Position numbers and translations under genes: made by a program
Shown here: one piece after another, positions 33,922 through 36,493 of the stretch
Layout of the letters: each line of letters begins with the position of its first letter
How positions within the stretch are numbered: the first letter of the stretch is position 1
NCBI GenBank assembly: GCA_022561755.1
Contig: JADFQN010000013.1
Coordinates: 1 to 36,493 of the forward strand
Source of the DNA: Bacteroidota bacterium
GTDB lineage: Bacteria; Bacteroidota; Rhodothermia; Rhodothermales; Rubricoccaceae
DNA length: 36,493 nt
Reading direction: 5' to 3'
The notes under the pieces: generated by a model
Told to the model about the DNA's origin: nothing
Database searches by the model: none
What the model saw: only the letters and a program-made list of their open reading frames with translations

Positions 33922-36126
33922 ATGCGCGTCGGCCTAGCCGCTGCTGTGGTCGCCACGTCTATCTCGTCGTGTGCGCCCCCGCCCGTCGTGGAGCAGGAGC
34001 CGCTTAATTTTGTGCGTTCCATGTACCCGTTCGAGATCCGCGGCGTCGACGGCAACGCGCACGCCTATCCGTTTGCCGGCGGATTTGTGCAGCCGCGGCC
34101 GCAACTGGTGGACCTGGATAACGACGGCGACGCCGATCTCGTGGTGAGTGAAGGGGGAAGGGGCCTCGCGTACTTCGAGCGCGTGGGGAACGGCGGGCCG
34201 GGGCACGGATTCGCGTGGCGGTCGGATGCGCTGGACGGCATCGCACCGGGCACGTGGTTCAGGATGGGCGACCTCGACGGCGACGGCGACTTCGATCTGC
34301 TCACGCAGGGCGCACCGGGGCGTGTGCGCTACTACCGGAATACAGGTACGCGGGAGATCCCCGTGTTTACGCTGGCTGCTGATGAGCTGATGCAGACCAA
34401 CGGAACGGACCCCGTAACCAACGAGGACACGTCCATTCCCGCGCTGGTAGACATCGATAACGACGGCGACCTCGACTTCCTCCACGGCCAGGCCGACCGC
34501 GGACACATCACCTTTTTCCGCAACGACGGTGTTAGCGGAGGGCTGCCGCAGTTCACTTTCGTCACGGTTGATTTCGAGGGCATCGAGGTGTTTGAGGATA
34601 GCCCGTCGTGCGAGAAACCAGTCGTCGGAGGCCGCGGATCGCTGCACGGCGCTAACGCGCTTACGTTTGTCGATCTCGACGACGACAATGATTTCGAACT
34701 CTTCTGGGGCGATTTCTTTGCGCAAAGCCTCTACTACTTTAACAACACGGGGAGCGCGAACGAGCCCGAGTTCGAATTGATCTCCGAGGCGTTCCCGCTC
34801 GACGAGCCGCTGACATCGGGCGGTTACAACACCCCCTTCTTCGGCGATGTGGATGACGACGGCGACTTTGATCTGGTTATCGGCATCCTGGGCGGTCTGT
34901 GCTCCTCGATAGAGAACAAGTTCGACAACCTGTACTTCTACCTGAATGTTGGTACTCCTTCCGACGAGCAGTACATGTTGCAGGCCGAGCGCCTCATCGA
35001 GGGTGTGGATCTCGGCGAGCGCGCCGTGCCGGTCCTGGCCGATGTGGACGGCGACGGCGACCTCGACATGGTGGTAGGCAACGATCCGCTCGGCATCCTC
35101 GGTTCGCAGCTAGCTTATTACGAGAACCAGGGGGATGCGTCGGGCGCATCGTTCCGGCTTACCGACCCGGACTGGCTCTCCCTCGAGTATGATTTTGGCG
35201 CCTACGCACCCATTTTCGCCGATCTGGACAACGATAACGATCTCGACCTCATCGTCGGCGGGTTTAATGGAAGGCTGGCGTTCTTACGGAATACGGGCTC
35301 ATCAACCAACCCGAACTACGTCCTGGAAGACGAGCGTTTTCAGAACATCGATGTCGGCCAGTACATCCGCCCAACGTTCGGTGATGTTGATGGAGACGGC
35401 GACCTCGACCTGCTGACGGGCGAATCGAACGGGCTGCTGAAGATTTACAGGAACATCGGTACGGCAGAGACTCCACTGTTCGACACGGAATCCAATGGGT
35501 CGCCAGTTGCCGCCGATCTGGCCTACCGCGACGCCATCGGCCTCGGGATTGATGTCGGGTTCGACAGCGCGCCTCGCTTCGCAGACATCGACGGCGACGG
35601 TGACCTAGACGTGCTCACCGGAACCCAGGATGGCCCGATCCGCTTCTTCCGAAACACAGGCTCGGCGAACAACCCCAGCTATGTGGAGGAGCAAGGCATA
35701 GCAGCCTTCCGCCCAACCACCGTGCCCGCGTTCGGCGACCTCGATGGCGACGGCGATCTCGACAGCATCGTAGGAAATCGAAGCGGCGGACTGCTTTTTT
35801 ACAGCAACGGGCTCTTTCAAGTAGGCATCGCTGCGCCTCCCGATATCCCCGGCGACCGTACGATGAACCTGCGTGTGGAGCCCAACCCATCCTCCGGCCG
35901 GGTCACCTTCCGGTTTGATGGGGACGTTTCGGACGATACCGAACTCGCCGTGTCCGACAGCCTCGGGCGCACCGTAGCACGCCTTCCCGTTGCGTCCGCC
36001 GAGCGCTTCATTGAATGGGATGGGGCGGACGCTGCCGCATCCGACATGGCCTCGGGCGTTTACGTCGTGCGCCTTGTTTCCGCCGAACACGTGCTGGCAG
36101 CCACCTCGTTTACTCGCATCCGATGA
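33922..36126 (+). CDS. FG-GAP/VCBS-repeat protein with type IX secretion C-terminal sorting domain
   Basis: About 734 residues from ATG 33922, which gives a signal peptide with a lipobox-like end (RVGLAAAVVATSISSC); ATG 33889 is an alternative start. Ten Asp-rich FG-GAP/VCBS units run from about residue 62 to 610, such as LVDLDNDGDADLVV, MGDLDGDGDFDLLTQ, FGDVDDDGDFDLVIG and FGDLDGDGDLDSIVG. Each is a calcium-binding loop DxDxDGDxD in a beta-propeller. Residues ~648-734 match a Por/type IX secretion sorting domain: NLRVEPNPSSGRVTFRF, ELAVSDSLGRTVARL, FIEWDGADAAAS and SGVYVVRLVS. It is probably a secreted or surface-displayed adhesin-like protein. Its stop overlaps the zinc-ribbon gene start by four bases (ATGA), so the two are translationally coupled. 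Confidence 0.93.
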   Translation: MRVGLAAAVVATSISSCAPPPVVEQEPLNFVRSMYPFEIRGVDGNAHAYPFAGGFVQPRPQLVDLDNDGDADLVVSEGGRGLAYFERVGNGGPGHGFAWRSDALDGIAPGTWFRMGDLDGDGDFDLLTQGAPGRVRYYRNTGTREIPVFTLAADELMQTNGTDPVTNEDTSIPALVDIDNDGDLDFLHGQADRGHITFFRNDGVSGGLPQFTFVTVDFEGIEVFEDSPSCEKPVVGGRGSLHGANALTFVDLDDDNDFELFWGDFFAQSLYYFNNTGSANEPEFELISEAFPLDEPLTSGGYNTPFFGDVDDDGDFDLVIGILGGLCSSIENKFDNLYFYLNVGTPSDEQYMLQAERLIEGVDLGERAVPVLADVDGDGDLDMVVGNDPLGILGSQLAYYENQGDASGASFRLTDPDWLSLEYDFGAYAPIFADLDNDNDLDLIVGGFNGRLAFLRNTGSSTNPNYVLEDERFQNIDVGQYIRPTFGDVDGDGDLDLLTGESNGLLKIYRNIGTAETPLFDTESNGSPVAADLAYRDAIGLGIDVGFDSAPRFADIDGDGDLDVLTGTQDGPIRFFRNTGSANNPSYVEEQGIAAFRPTTVPAFGDLDGDGDLDSIVGNRSGGLLFYSNGLFQVGIAAPPDIPGDRTMNLRVEPNPSSGRVTFRFDGDVSDDTELAVSDSLGRTVARLPVASAERFIEWDGADAAASDMASGVYVVRLVSAEHVLAATSFTRIR

Positions 36127-36353
36127 CCGACATCTGGTACAAAACCTGCCTGCGCTGCGGTGGGGAGATGGAGGAGGGCTTCGCGTTGGACGAAACCTAC
36201 GGCGAGAAGAAGCAGGGCCAGTGGATCCAAGGCGAGCCGAAGAAGAGCATCTGGACCGGCCTGAAGCTCAGCGGCCGCAAGAAACTACCCATCGCGGCGT
36301 ACCGCTGCATGGAGTGCGGCTTCCTGGATTTGTTCGCCCGCGACAAGGCTTGA
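36123..36353 (+). CDS. Small zinc-ribbon protein (DUF6487-like)
   Basis: A 76-residue protein. Two CxxC pairs (Cys9/Cys12 in TCLRCGGEMEEGF and Cys62/Cys65 in YRCMECGFLDLFA) form a zinc ribbon. The sequence between (GQWIQGEPKKSIWTGLKL) matches the W-x-x-GEPxxSxWTG pattern of DUF6487. Function is unknown. It begins within the stop codon of the FG-GAP gene and probably shares its mRNA. It is convergent with the partial gene at the right edge, the stops being adjacent. Confidence 0.88.
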   Translation: MTDIWYKTCLRCGGEMEEGFALDETYGEKKQGQWIQGEPKKSIWTGLKLSGRKKLPIAAYRCMECGFLDLFARDKA

Positions 36354-36493
36354 CTATTCGCCGAGAGGCGGCGGCCCGCTCTGCTGGGCTTCCCCTGTTC
36401 GCCGCGCAACCTCGTCTGCGAGGCGCTGGGTTTCGGATGCGTCCTCAAGTGAGGTTGTCGACGCCGCCTCCATGTGTGGCTCGGAGGCTTCCA
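36354..36493 (-). CDS. Partial gene, C-terminal end of an unidentified protein
   Basis: A reverse-strand frame is open from the right edge to a TAG at 36354-36356, immediately next to the stop of the zinc-ribbon gene. The visible 45 residues or so end in GEAQQSGPPPLGE and are Glu/Ala/Thr-rich and hydrophilic, like a disordered C-terminal tail. No family can be assigned from this fragment. Convergent spacing makes a real gene plausible, but chance open frames of this length are common in GC-rich DNA. Confidence 0.5.
   Translation of the reverse strand, partial: EASEPHMEAASTTSLEDASETQRLADEVARRTGEAQQSGPPPLGE

Noticed and set aside
1-36493. CRISPR arrays, insertion sequences, integrases or prophage genes
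   Set aside because: No regularly spaced direct repeats and no transposase, integrase or phage structural protein was recognised.

Overview
The window is about 60% GC, gene-dense and bacterial. It carries around 26 protein genes and one tRNA. Several traits suggest a marine or halophilic member of Rhodothermota/Bacteroidota (Rhodothermales-like): a DPP7-type S46 dipeptidyl-peptidase, an FG-GAP repeat protein ending in a type IX secretion (Por) sorting domain, many lipoprotein signals, a CGC bacilliredoxin, and HslVU with MreBC. This placement is inferred from gene content only.

Layout. 1-1889 (-) is a HEAT-repeat lipoprotein ending in a cyclophilin domain, cut by the left edge, followed by tRNA-Leu(UAG) (-). 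2295-4415 (+) is the S46 peptidase with its own terminator. 4633-6503 (-) holds an alkaline-phosphatase/iPGM-superfamily metalloenzyme and a divergent DprA-like protein. Divergent to these is a large hybrid histidine kinase (6685-9897, +), then a patatin phospholipase (10122-11363, +). 11377-14580 (-) holds greA, mtgA, ltaE and an NlpC/P60 lipoprotein. 14785-15660 (+) holds a YtxH protein and a bacilliredoxin. 15668-23557 (-) runs, in transcription order, hslV, a NYN-domain nuclease-like gene, hslU, a FemAB/GNAT-like transferase, a polytopic membrane protein and a Wzx-like flippase. 23826-25319 (-) is dacB, with a divergent orphan ribbon-helix-helix gene. 25772-31950 (-) runs ldcA, purN, purH, an LRR protein, mreB and mreC. 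32126-36353 (+) holds a beta-propeller lipoprotein, the FG-GAP/T9SS protein and a zinc-ribbon protein; a partial gene enters from the right edge (-).

Functional themes. Cell-wall and shape genes are scattered through the window (mtgA, dacB, ldcA, NlpC/P60, mreBC). Others are protein quality control (hslVU, cyclophilin), purine synthesis (purN, purH) and surface or exported proteins (flippase, FemAB-like, T9SS cargo).

The most striking non-genic signal is a set of short dispersed inverted-repeat elements from several families. Many of them begin exactly at, or within a few bases of, a stop codon: the histidine kinase, the membrane protein, the FemAB-like gene, the metalloenzyme, purN and mreB. 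One palindrome sits in frame inside purH and is translated. The other architectural oddities are the hslV-NYN-hslU order and two genes whose conserved domain begins upstream of any suitable ATG/GTG/TTG.
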